Below are positions 35,803 through 43,996 of a stretch of 64,000 nucleotides of DNA, piece by piece. The stretch is from an uncultured Clostridium sp. (lineage in GTDB: Bacteria; Bacillota; Clostridia; TANB77; CAG-508): contig CANOVB010000001.1 in NCBI GenBank assembly GCA_947570695.1, positions 264,553 to 328,552 on the forward strand. Reading direction: 5' to 3'. The notes under the pieces were generated by a model, which made no database searches, had not been told where the DNA came from, and saw only the letters and a program-made list of their open reading frames with translations. The position numbers and the translations under genes were made by a program. Numbering within the stretch: position 1 is the first letter of the stretch; every line of letters begins with the position of its first letter.

Positions 35803-35833
35803 ACTTAATCAATAAGTACAGTATAGCACACTT
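35772..35833 (+). promoter_or_regulatory. Promoter embedded in a large palindrome (GntR operator)
   Basis: TTGACT (35772-35777), 17 bp, TATACT (35795-35800). The -10 box lies inside the left arm of a perfect inverted repeat with 21-bp arms (35787-35807 and 35813-35833) and spacer ATCAA. The arms include TGTACTTA / TAAGTACA, sharing the TGTACT half-site with the operator at 23414. A short T run follows, so the transcript could also form a terminator. Autorepression by the downstream GntR protein is the simplest reading. Confidence 0.78.
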
Positions 35834-35902
35834 TTTATAATCAGAAAAGCAATGCTAATTATATTAGATAAATTTAGCTTAAATTTTAGCAAAGGAGGAA
35901 AT

Positions 35903-36280
35903 ATGGAAATTATTATTAGAAATAATGAAAACAAACCAATTTATGAGCAAATAACAAGCCAAATTAAAAAAATGATAATGGAAGAAGAGCTAAAAGAAGG
36001 AGAGATGATTCCATCTATGCGTGCTTTGGCAAGATCACTACATATAAGTGTAATAACAGTACAAAGAGCATATGAAGATTTGCAAAGAGATGGCTTTTTA
36101 GAAACAACTTTAGGAAAAGGGTGCTTTGTGAAATGTAATAATAAAGAATTTATACAAGAAGAAAAACAAAGAGAAATAGAAAAAAATTTACAAAATGCAA
36201 TAAATTTAAGTAAAGAGAGTGGTATTTCTTTAGAAAAACTTATAAATTTGTTAAAAATATTTTATGAGGAGGAAAAATAA
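35903..36280 (+). CDS. GntR-family (YtrA subfamily) transcriptional regulator
   Basis: A 125-residue protein starting at 35903 after AAAGGAGG; the longer frame from 35852 lacks a ribosome site. The winged helix covers about 8-75 (KPIYEQITSQIKKMIMEEELKEGEMIPSMRALARSLHISVITVQRAYEDLQRDGFLET). The helical C-terminus is short, as in YtrA. It is the first gene of an operon with an ABC ATPase and a permease, and has a palindromic operator overlapping its promoter. Confidence 0.93.
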   Translation: MEIIIRNNENKPIYEQITSQIKKMIMEEELKEGEMIPSMRALARSLHISVITVQRAYEDLQRDGFLETTLGKGCFVKCNNKEFIQEEKQREIEKNLQNAINLSKESGISLEKLINLLKIFYEEEK

Positions 36281-36282
36281 AT

Positions 36283-37143
36283 ATGGAAAATTGTGCATTA
36301 AAAGTAGAAAATTTGAGTAAGAAATATAAAGATTTTTTATTAGATTTTGTGTCTTTTAACATTCCAAAAGGTAGTATAGTTGGAATTATTGGAGAAAATG
36401 GAGCAGGAAAAACAACAATTTTAAATTGTATATTAAATATTGTACCAAAAGATATGGGAGATGTTTATTTTTTTAATAATGAAAAAAATAAATTTGATGT
36501 AAGTATAAGAGAGAAAATTGGAGTTGTATTTGATGAAACATCTTTCCCAGAATATTTAAATTTGAAAGAACTTAGTAATATCTTAAAAAAAATATATATA
36601 AATTGGGAAGAAAATAAATATTTTGAATTACTTAATAAATTTTCTTTAGATTCTTCTAAAAAAATAAAAGCTCTTTCAAAAGGAATGAAAATGAAGCTAG
36701 CTTTAAGTGTTGCACTCTCTCATAAAGCAAAATTATTAATTTTAGATGAAGCTACAAGTGGACTTGACCCTGTTGCTAGAGATGATATTTTAGATTTATT
36801 ATTAGAATTTGTTCAAGATGAAGAAAATTCAGTATTAATTTCATCACATATTACAAGTGATTTAGAAAAAATTGCAGATTATATTGTTTTTGTTCATGAA
36901 GGAAATACAGTTTTTGAGGAGAAAAAAGATAATCTTATTTATGAATATGGGTTGATAAAGTGCAAATTTAACGATTTTGAAAAGATTGAAAAGGCAGATA
37001 TTTTACGATATAGAAAAACGGATTGTATGTATGAAATACTAGTAAAAGATAAAAAAGAAATGGAAAAGAAATACTCAAGTTTTTTAATGGATAATGTAAA
37101 ACTTGAAGATATAATGTTAATGTATATAAAGGGGGAAAAATAG
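36283..37143 (+). CDS. ABC transporter ATP-binding protein
   Basis: A 286-residue ATPase with Walker A IGENGAGKTT (about 37-46), signature LSKGMKMKLALSVALS, Walker B LLILDEATSGLDP and H-loop SSHITSDLEK. It starts 2 bases after the GntR stop, with GAGGAG overlapping that gene's end. It works with the permease gene that abuts it. The transported compound is unknown; YtrA-linked systems often handle cell-wall-active peptides. Confidence 0.93.
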   Translation: MENCALKVENLSKKYKDFLLDFVSFNIPKGSIVGIIGENGAGKTTILNCILNIVPKDMGDVYFFNNEKNKFDVSIREKIGVVFDETSFPEYLNLKELSNILKKIYINWEENKYFELLNKFSLDSSKKIKALSKGMKMKLALSVALSHKAKLLILDEATSGLDPVARDDILDLLLEFVQDEENSVLISSHITSDLEKIADYIVFVHEGNTVFEEKKDNLIYEYGLIKCKFNDFEKIEKADILRYRKTDCMYEILVKDKKEMEKKYSSFLMDNVKLEDIMLMYIKGEK

Positions 37144-37822
37144 ATGAAAGGATTATTTTTAAAAGATTTTTATGCTATGAAGTCAAGTTTTATTGTAGTA
37201 TTTTTTTATTGTATTTGCTTAACTATTTTAGCATATATAGTAGAAAAAATTACAGAATTAAATATACTTGCAGTTCTTCCACTTATAATAGTTTTTTCAA
37301 GTTTAACACTTAGTCTTACACTAGTAACTCTAATAATGGGAGATAGAAATTCAAAGTGGACAAAATTTGTTTTAACTTCACCAGTTTCAAAAAAGGAAAT
37401 AATTGATAGTAAATATATTGAATACATTTTGTGTACAATAATAGGTATTATTTTTTCAAATATAATAATATTTGGAATGTATTATTTAAATAATATTTTA
37501 AATAATAAGGATTATTTATTCAATATTACTGTATACATGTATTTATCAGTTATATTATCATTTATTTGCGGAAGCATACTTATTCCAGTTGTATTTTTAA
37601 AATATAAAGAAAAATCAATAATGAGTGTGATAATAATGTTTATGACAGCATTTGCAAGTTTTATAATATCATTTCGGTTTAATATTATTTGTAGATAAAG
37701 TATTTGATAATTTTCATATTATAGGAAATGTAGGTATAACTTCTAGTGTAATAAGTTTTATAATTTATATTATATCTTGGAAAATTGTAAGAGAAAAAAT
37801 ATCAATACATAATTTAAGTTAG
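37144..37822 (+). pseudogene. ABC-2 type permease, frameshifted near the C-terminus
   Basis: Its start codon directly follows the ATPase stop. The first 177 codons encode an ABC-2 permease with helices near 14-33, 43-65, 95-115, 127-150 and 158-175 (LKDFYAMKSS, then NSKWTKFVLTSPVSKKEII). The frame then stops at 37698. Deleting one C at 37675 (TTTCGGTTT to TTTGGTTT) extends it to TAG at 37820-37822, adding a further helix (SSVISFIIYIISWKIV) and a total of about 225 residues. The break would remove the last helix if real. Confidence 0.84.
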
Positions 37823-37897
37823 AATTTTTTTAATAAATATTGTAAATTAAAATTTATATAGGTATAATTTTATTATAAATTAATTTTGGAGATACTT

Positions 37898-39541
37898 ATG
37901 ATAAATAAAAAGGATTTTGATTTAATTTTACAAGAAATTTTTAGAATAGAAAATAAAATTGTTGAAATTAAAATATTAAATCAGTTTGATAAGGCAAATG
38001 AATATGAAATAGCTTTAGAAAAAACAAGATCAAAAGCTAAAGATATAGTATTAGATAATAGCAATAATTCAGAAGAATTTGATGATATATCTTTAGAAGT
38101 AATTCTTGAACTTGTTGAGTTAGAATCAAATATTGATTATTATATTTTAAAAACAAATAATATTATTGAAAGTGCTATTGAAAATAGAATTGAAGCAGAA
38201 GCTTTAGAGAAATTAAAAAAGATGTGGGCTGATTTAGAAGAAGACATAAAAAACTGGAATAAATCGAATCATAATCCAATCGAAGATATAGAATATAATA
38301 AATATGTAGGAAAAACAACTTTTGATATAATAATTTACCAATTACAAACACAAGCAATTATAGATTTTTCTAGAATATTTAAAACTTGTAAGAAAGAATA
38401 TCTAGAAAATACTATTAAAGAAGTTTTATTTCAAGGTGCTAAAGAAGAAACAGAAGATGAAATTAGACGTCGAATGTTAGTTAATCTTGCGAAAAATATT
38501 TCTGAAAAAGATTTATATGATTATAAACTTTGGCAACAATTACTAAAAATAAAAGATGTAAGATCAAGAGATGATCATATTGAAATGATTGGTAATTATT
38601 TAGAACAAGAAAATAGAAAATATGTTATAGATGAAAACTCAAAAAATAATAGTAAAAATTTAGTTTCAAATGAAGAAAGAAGTATTGATATTTATGATGA
38701 AGGAGAAAGTTTATTTGAAACAATAAAAAATTGGTTTAAGAACTTTAATGAAGTAGCAAGCCAAAACCAAATGGCATTTAATTGGGCGAATATTACAGGT
38801 CCTGCATTTAAAGCAGAATTTGAAGATGGAAATGTAAAATATGCAAAAGATTATTTAGACAAAAATACAATTAAAAAAGTAAAAAAACTTACTATTGCAA
38901 CAAATGGAGTAGGAAAATATAATTTTGAGAAAAATGCTAAATGGGAAAGTTTAGAAGAACTTGAATTTTTAGAAAAAGAAAAATCTGCTTGTGTTAATTT
39001 AAGTTCAGATAGAACATATAATTGCATTGGAAATGAAGCTTTTGCAGATTGCGAAAAATTAAAAAACATATCATTTGGAAAAATTGAAATGATAGGAGAA
39101 AGAGCATTTAAAAATTGTGCTAATCTTACAGATATTACTTTTTCAAAAAGTATAATAAATGTTGGAGAAGATGCATTTTTAAATTGTAAAAATTTAAAAA
39201 GAGTTACATTTTTAGGCGATTTGAAGGTATATATTTTAGATAGACCTCAGAATATAATTAATTCTTTTGAAGGAACAGCTTTAGAAGAAATTACTTTTTC
39301 AAATTTAGAAATTGCATTTAATTTTGCGATTATTGATTGTCCAAATTTAAAAAATATTTTGGTATCAGGTATTTCAAATATGAAAATGCCATTTAAAACT
39401 TGTAAATATAAACTTGGGAGACAAGAAGGTATAATATCTTTTATAGGAGAAAAAGCTCTTAATTTATGGAAAAAAAGAAATAAAACAATAAGATTTTTTG
39501 AACTTACAGAAGAAGATAAAAGAAAATTTAAAATAAATTAA
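37898..39541 (+). CDS. BspA-type leucine-rich repeat protein without signal peptide
   Basis: About 547 residues from ATG 37898, which follows GGAG; an in-frame TTG at 37886 overlaps that ribosome site. The first 270 residues are helical and charged. The second half has BspA/LRR_5-type repeats: IGNEAFADCEKLKNISFGKIEMIGERAFKNCANLTDITF, seen as repeated A F . . C . . L . . I motifs (about 370-480). Such repeats usually occur on secreted surface proteins, but there is no signal peptide or anchor here, so the protein looks cytoplasmic. Its role is unknown. Confidence 0.8.
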   Translation: MINKKDFDLILQEIFRIENKIVEIKILNQFDKANEYEIALEKTRSKAKDIVLDNSNNSEEFDDISLEVILELVELESNIDYYILKTNNIIESAIENRIEAEALEKLKKMWADLEEDIKNWNKSNHNPIEDIEYNKYVGKTTFDIIIYQLQTQAIIDFSRIFKTCKKEYLENTIKEVLFQGAKEETEDEIRRRMLVNLAKNISEKDLYDYKLWQQLLKIKDVRSRDDHIEMIGNYLEQENRKYVIDENSKNNSKNLVSNEERSIDIYDEGESLFETIKNWFKNFNEVASQNQMAFNWANITGPAFKAEFEDGNVKYAKDYLDKNTIKKVKKLTIATNGVGKYNFEKNAKWESLEELEFLEKEKSACVNLSSDRTYNCIGNEAFADCEKLKNISFGKIEMIGERAFKNCANLTDITFSKSIINVGEDAFLNCKNLKRVTFLGDLKVYILDRPQNIINSFEGTALEEITFSNLEIAFNFAIIDCPNLKNILVSGISNMKMPFKTCKYKLGRQEGIISFIGEKALNLWKKRNKTIRFFELTEEDKRKFKIN

Positions 39542-39898
39542 GATATTAATTATTTAATTTTTTATAAAGTGCAAAAACACAGTGCGATGCTGAATCAAAA
39601 AATGTTGACAAATAAGGTAAATAAAGATAAAAATAATTTATAATTAAGTATTTTTAATTATAAATTATTTTATGAGGAAAAGAAAATGTATAATCTTAAA
39701 ACGATTGCAAGAGTATACATACACACACGGTATAAATTTAATAGAAGAAAAAAGAGTAGATTTTATCTACTCTAAAAATATTAAAAATAAAATTTAAAGA
39801 TAGACTTTTATTTTAAAAGTAAAAAAGTGCTTTTAGAAGAAAGGTCTATTTTGGTATTTTAATATAAAAATAATATATTAGGGAGAGATATAAGATAA
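39542..39898 (+). other. Intergenic region with a possible small broken ORF
   Basis: GAGGA precedes an ATG at 39686 that opens a 29-codon frame. It contains CGG at 39728-39730; deleting that C changes the frame so that it runs to TAA at 39795-39797 (MYNLKTIARVYIHTGINLIE..., 36 residues). A hairpin AGAGTAGAT / ATCTACTCT lies at 39753-39772. GATAGACTTTT near 39800 can pair imperfectly with AGGTCTATTTT near 39842. No established gene is present. Confidence 0.35.
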
Positions 39899-41011
39899 AT
39901 GAAAAGAATATTATTTGTTAATAATTTTGCTTTAGGTGGTGGCGTTGAAAGTGTAATGAAAACTATCATATTTAATTTACCTAAAAATGAATTTGAAATT
40001 ACTATATTTAATTTTTTAAAGGATAATAAATTTAGTGAAGTTTATGATTCTAGTGTAAATTATATATATGAATTTGATATAGAAAAAAAGATGTGGCGAG
40101 AATTAGGAAGAAATGTTATAAGTGATATTATAAATGCAAGGGAAAAAGAGATTATAGAAAAATTGGATAGTAAAGATTTTGATATAGTAGTAGCTATGCA
40201 AGAAGGAATGCCAGCTAAATATGTATCTAAATTAAAATGTAAAAATAAAATAGCATGGATACATATAAATTATCAATTTTCAGAACATACTAGAGCAGTC
40301 TTTAGTCCTAAAGAAGAATTAGAATGTATGAAAAAATTTAATAAAGTAGTATGTGTATCTGAAGCTACTAAAAAAATATTTATTGAGAAAATAGGTGATT
40401 CAGGAAATTTATGCGTTAGATATAATCCAATAAATATATATGGATTAATAGAAAAATCTAAAGAGAGTATTGATTTTGAAATGCCAAATGATAGATTAAA
40501 TTTTATAACACTAGGAAGACTTGATAAGCAAAAAGGATATGATAGATTAATAGAAAGTGCAAATAAATTATTAGAAGAAGGTAAGAAATTTAATTTGTAC
40601 ATAATAGGAGATGGAGAAAAGGCATATAGTGAATATTTAAAAAATAAAGTTAAATTTAAAGAAAATATTTGTTTTTTAGGAGGAAAGATAAATCCTTTTC
40701 CATATTTAATTAAAGCAGATTGCTATGTTTGTGCATCAATTTGGGAGGCACATAGTATGTCTATACAAGAAGCTATTATATTAAAAATGCCAATAGTTAT
40801 GACTAATTATTTAGGAGCAGAGGAAGCTTTTGAAAATGGAAAAGCTGGAATAATAGTAGAAGATTCTGAAAAAGGAATTTATAATGGAATGCTAGAAATA
40901 TTAAATCATAAAGAAAAATTGAAAGAATATAAAAAATATTTAGAGCAAAGTAATTATGCAGAAATAGAAAAAAGAATGGAAAATATTATACAATTATTTA
41001 AAAATGAGTAA
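39899..41011 (+). CDS. GT4-family glycosyltransferase
   Basis: A 370-residue glycosyltransferase of the GT-B fold. The N-terminus VNNFALGGGVESVMKTI resembles the acceptor-side start of GT4 enzymes. The C-terminal donor domain has FITLGRLDKQKGYDRLIESA (about 201-220), LYIIGDGEK, CFLGGKINPFPYLIKADCYVCASIWEAHSMSIQEAI (the E-x7-E region) and TNYLGAEE. It is cytoplasmic or membrane-associated and acts on a nucleotide sugar; substrate unknown. It stands alone with its own terminator, so the pathway is not shown. Confidence 0.9.
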   Translation: MKRILFVNNFALGGGVESVMKTIIFNLPKNEFEITIFNFLKDNKFSEVYDSSVNYIYEFDIEKKMWRELGRNVISDIINAREKEIIEKLDSKDFDIVVAMQEGMPAKYVSKLKCKNKIAWIHINYQFSEHTRAVFSPKEELECMKKFNKVVCVSEATKKIFIEKIGDSGNLCVRYNPINIYGLIEKSKESIDFEMPNDRLNFITLGRLDKQKGYDRLIESANKLLEEGKKFNLYIIGDGEKAYSEYLKNKVKFKENICFLGGKINPFPYLIKADCYVCASIWEAHSMSIQEAIILKMPIVMTNYLGAEEAFENGKAGIIVEDSEKGIYNGMLEILNHKEKLKEYKKYLEQSNYAEIEKRMENIIQLFKNE

Positions 41012-41021
41012 AATTATAGGT

Positions 41022-41053
41022 TTAGTTGGAGTTTTGTTCTCCAACTATTTTTC
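41022..41053 (+). terminator. Terminator of the glycosyltransferase gene
   Basis: TAGTTGGAG and CTCCAACTA form a 9-bp stem with a 7-base loop, then TTTTTC. Confidence 0.9.
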
Positions 41054-41140
41054 TTTAATAGAAAATGCAAATTACTTTCTATTAAAGAAAGCTTTTGGCA
41101 ACTTGTTCCATAAAAAAATAACAATACCTACACGATTGTA
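41053..41140 (+). repeat. Palindromic repeat, degenerate copy
   Basis: AATAGAAAATGC..ACTTTCTATTAAAGAAAGCTTTTGGCAACTTG resembles the head of copy A followed by AAGCTTTCAGCAATTTG. It follows a terminator, as other copies do. Confidence 0.45.
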
Positions 41141-41158
41141 AATACTGCTATCTTTATA

Positions 41159-41234
41159 TGGTGGCTTCAAGTGGAATCGAACCACTGACACGGGGATTTT
41201 CAGTCCCCTGCTCTACCAACTGAGCTATGAAGCC
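41159..41234 (-). tRNA. tRNA-Phe (GAA)
   Basis: Minus strand: acceptor GGCTTCA / TGAAGCC, anticodon stem GGGGA/TCCCC with loop CTGAAAA (anticodon GAA), T arm AGTGG-TTCGATT-CCACT and encoded CCA. It is the last of a three-tRNA run transcribed Val, Asp, Phe. Confidence 0.96.
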
Positions 41235-41242
41235 TTATATTA

Positions 41243-41270
41243 AAAATATCTAGTTTACGCTAGATATTTT
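41243..41270 (-). terminator. Hairpin between tRNA-Asp and tRNA-Phe
   Basis: AAAATATCTAG and CTAGATATTTT pair around six bases; on the minus strand it is followed by T and A residues. It lies inside the tRNA cluster, so it may be an attenuating terminator or a processing signal. Confidence 0.6.
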
Positions 41271-41347
41271 TGGCGACCTGGAACGGGCTCGAACCGTCGA
41301 CCTCCGCCGTGACAGGGCGGCATTCTAACCAACTGAACTACCAGGCC
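41271..41347 (-). tRNA. tRNA-Asp (GUC)
   Basis: Minus strand: acceptor GGCCTGG / CCAGGTC, anticodon stem CCGCC/GGCGG with loop CTGTCAC (anticodon GTC), T arm GACGG-TTCGAGC-CCGTT, discriminator G and encoded CCA. Confidence 0.96.
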
Positions 41348-41354
41348 AAATAAA

Positions 41355-41430
41355 TGGTGGTCGCTATAGGGTTCGAACCTATGACCTCCTGCTTGTAAGG
41401 CAGATGCTCTCCCAGCTGAGCTAAGCGACC
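41355..41430 (-). tRNA. tRNA-Val (UAC)
   Basis: Minus strand: acceptor GGTCGCT / AGCGACC, anticodon stem TCTGC/GCAGG with loop CTTACAA (anticodon TAC), T arm ATAGG-TTCGAAC-CCTAT and encoded CCA. It is the first tRNA behind the promoter. Confidence 0.96.
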
Positions 41431-41458
41431 GTTATCTTGTGCTCTACTAACGTGATTT

Positions 41459-41487
41459 ATTTTACTATATCAATTCCCGTTTGTCAA
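41459..41487 (-). promoter_or_regulatory. Promoter of the tRNA-Val-Asp-Phe operon
   Basis: On the minus strand TTGACA (41487-41482), 17 bp, TAAAAT (41464-41459). Confidence 0.88.
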
Positions 41488-41608
41488 CACTTTTTATTTA
41501 ATTTTCTTGTAAGTTTTTATATCAGCAACAAAATAATTATAAAGCCTAGGGAAATAATTGTCAAGACTTTTTTGAAAATTGATGTATAAAACTAGAAATT
41601 AATTTTAG

Positions 41609-42292
41609 TTATATGATGTTGTTGGCAATTTAAGTGATTCTCTAAAAGGACCAATGTTAGGACTTTTAGGAACAATATTATCACAAGATATAGAAATGGG
41701 AGATGCAGCTCATTATTATGATGAACAAAAAGATGTAAAAATATTTAAAAACAAAAACTCATCTTCTTTTACACGTCTTGGAAATCAAATTTCAATAACA
41801 TTAGATGATGAAACAAAAAATTATGAAAATGGAAAAATTAATTTTGATGAGTTAATTCCATTTTTGTTTGAAGAAAATAAAGTAATAAAAGATGAAAAAT
41901 TTGGAATTTATACATATACAGTAGGATATAAGAAAAAATCTGATAATAATTATACTGTAGAAGCTGTTTTGGAAATTAATAAAAATGCAGACTTTTCTAA
42001 AATAGGAAAAGTTACAAATGGAGAAAATAGTAATAAAGAAAATAAACAAAATAATAATACTTTACCTATTGGAGTTATAAATAAAAATACTACAAACAAT
42101 ACTAAAAACAATACAGTAAATAAAATAGTAAATAATTCAGCTAATAATGCAAGAAATTTAGCTAATATTTCAGATAATCAAAAACTTCCAAAAGCAGGAA
42201 CAGATAATGTTCTTCCAATATTAATTACATTTTTTTATGTAATAGCTATTGTATTTGCAATAAGAATTATAAGATTTAAAGAAATAAGATAA
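41609..42292 (+). pseudogene. N-terminally truncated cell-wall-anchored protein (LPxAG sorting signal)
   Basis: The frame opens after TAG at 41606-41608 and has no signal peptide and no good ribosome site; the first ATG is at 41654. The end is a clear sortase signal: LPKAGTDN, a hydrophobic helix (VLPILITFFYVIAIVFAIRII) and a basic tail RFKEIR. An Asn/Thr-rich spacer (about 130-175) precedes it. A surface protein needs an export signal, so the N-terminal part appears lost, probably by a rearrangement next to the tRNA cluster. Confidence 0.65.
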
Positions 42293-42523
42293 AATAAATT
42301 TAAAATTATAGAAATAATGTCAAATAAATCTAAATTGTAAAAAATCAATTTAGGTTTATTTTTTTAGTAAAATTTAATTTATGCTATTAATATAATTTTT
42401 TATACTATGTAAACTATTATAGTTATATTAAAAACGAGAAAAAGATAGAAAAAAGGAGAAAAAAAGAGAAAATGAGACACAATAACTAAAAAAGTTGAAC
42501 TAAATTAACTTTTTCAGCCAATG

Positions 42524-42552
42524 TTGACATGTTTATTAAGAAGGAGTATAAT
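42524..42552 (+). promoter_or_regulatory. Promoter of the tandem mgtE genes
   Basis: TTGACA (42524-42529), 17 bp, TATAAT (42547-42552). The remaining 70-nt leader is too short for an M-box magnesium riboswitch, and I see none. The 42293-42523 stretch holds only AT-rich sequence. Confidence 0.85.
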
Positions 42553-42628
42553 AAATATGTTTGGAGGATTTACATAAAATTACTACTTTTTATTTTATAA
42601 AAAATATTAAAATAGGAGGTTATTGGCT

Positions 42629-43978
42629 GTGGACAATAAAGAATTAGAACTTGAAAAAGTTATAGAGTTAATTGAAAGCAAAAAAATTAGTGAATTACGC
42701 AAATTTTTAGAAAATGTTAATAGTGCTGATTTTCCAACTATTTTAGAAAATATAGATGATGAAAAAATTATTATGGTATATAGACTTTTGCCAAAACAAA
42801 AAGCAGCTGAAGTATTTGTAGAATTAGACCATGATGATCAAGAAAAATTAATTAGTTGTTTGAAAGATATAGAAATAAAAAATGTTATGAATGAAATTTA
42901 TATGGATGATGCTGTTGACTTTATAGAAGAAATGCCAGCAAATATAGTAAAAAGAATTTTAGCAAATACAACTAAAGAAAATAGAAAAATTATAAATGAA
43001 TTGTTAAAATATCCAGAAGATACTGCCGGAAGTCTTATGACAACAGAATTTATTGATTTAAAAGGAAATATAAATGTAGAAAAAGCTTTTGAAATAATAA
43101 AAAAGAGTGGTATTCAGAAAGAAACAGTTTATAATTGTTATGTCCTTAGTAAAGATAGAAAACTTATAGGAGTAATAGATATAAAAGATTTATTAATAGC
43201 AGAAAAAACTACTTTAATAAAAGATATAATGGATACAAATATTATAAAAGCATATACTTTGGAGGATCAAGAAGAAGTAACGAAGATGTTTGAAAAGTAT
43301 GATGCAGTTGCAATACCAGTAGTAGACAAAGAGGAAAGATTAGTCGGAATTATAACAATAGATGATGCTGTTGATGTAATGAAAGAAGAAGTATTAGAAG
43401 ATTTTGAGAAAATGGCAGCTATTTCACCAACAGATGAAAGCTATTTTAAAACAAGTGTATTTGAACATGCAAAAAAAAGAATAGTTTGGCTTTTAATATT
43501 AATGCTTTCAGCTGCTATTACAGGCACAGTAATGGCAAAATTTGAAACATCAATAGCAGTAATGCCAGTATTAGTAGTATTTATACCAATGCTTATGGAT
43601 ACAGGAGGAAATGCAGGTTCTCAAAGTTCTACTCTTATAATTAGAGGACTAGCAATGGATGAAATAAATACAAAAGACATTTTTAAGACAATGTGGAAAG
43701 AACTTAGAGTATCACTTTTAGTTGGAATAGTTTTAGGCTTAGTAAATGGAATAAGAATAATGATTCAATATCAAAGTTTTGAAATTGCAGTTACGGTTAA
43801 TATAACTCTTATAGGAGTAGTAATAATGGCAAAATTGCTTGGATGTATACTTCCAATTTTAGCCAAAAAAATTAAGCTTGATCCAGCTATTATGGCTGCA
43901 CCATTAATAACAACAATAGTGGATACTTTTTGCGTTTTATTATATTTTAGTCTTTCACAATTAATATTAAATATATAG
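42629..43978 (+). CDS. mgtE: Magnesium transporter MgtE (copy 1)
   Basis: About 449 residues. A cytoplasmic MgtE N domain (about 1-135), a CBS pair (about 140-255, e.g. AVAIPVVDKEERLVGIITIDDAVDVM) and five membrane helices (about 285-445) with PVLVVFIPMLMDTGGNAGSQSSTLIIRGLA, the pore signature, are all present. It is a Mg2+ channel gated by internal Mg2+. GTG 42629 is chosen because AGGAGG lies 9 bases upstream; TTG 42623 is too close. The second copy starts 18 bp after its stop. Confidence 0.95.
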   Translation: MDNKELELEKVIELIESKKISELRKFLENVNSADFPTILENIDDEKIIMVYRLLPKQKAAEVFVELDHDDQEKLISCLKDIEIKNVMNEIYMDDAVDFIEEMPANIVKRILANTTKENRKIINELLKYPEDTAGSLMTTEFIDLKGNINVEKAFEIIKKSGIQKETVYNCYVLSKDRKLIGVIDIKDLLIAEKTTLIKDIMDTNIIKAYTLEDQEEVTKMFEKYDAVAIPVVDKEERLVGIITIDDAVDVMKEEVLEDFEKMAAISPTDESYFKTSVFEHAKKRIVWLLILMLSAAITGTVMAKFETSIAVMPVLVVFIPMLMDTGGNAGSQSSTLIIRGLAMDEINTKDIFKTMWKELRVSLLVGIVLGLVNGIRIMIQYQSFEIAVTVNITLIGVVIMAKLLGCILPILAKKIKLDPAIMAAPLITTIVDTFCVLLYFSLSQLILNI

Positions 43979-43996
43979 AAATAGGAGGGAAATAAT

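Noticed and set aside
42293..42628. M-box magnesium riboswitch before mgtE
   Set aside because: The leader after the promoter is only about 70 nt and shows no matching conserved core.
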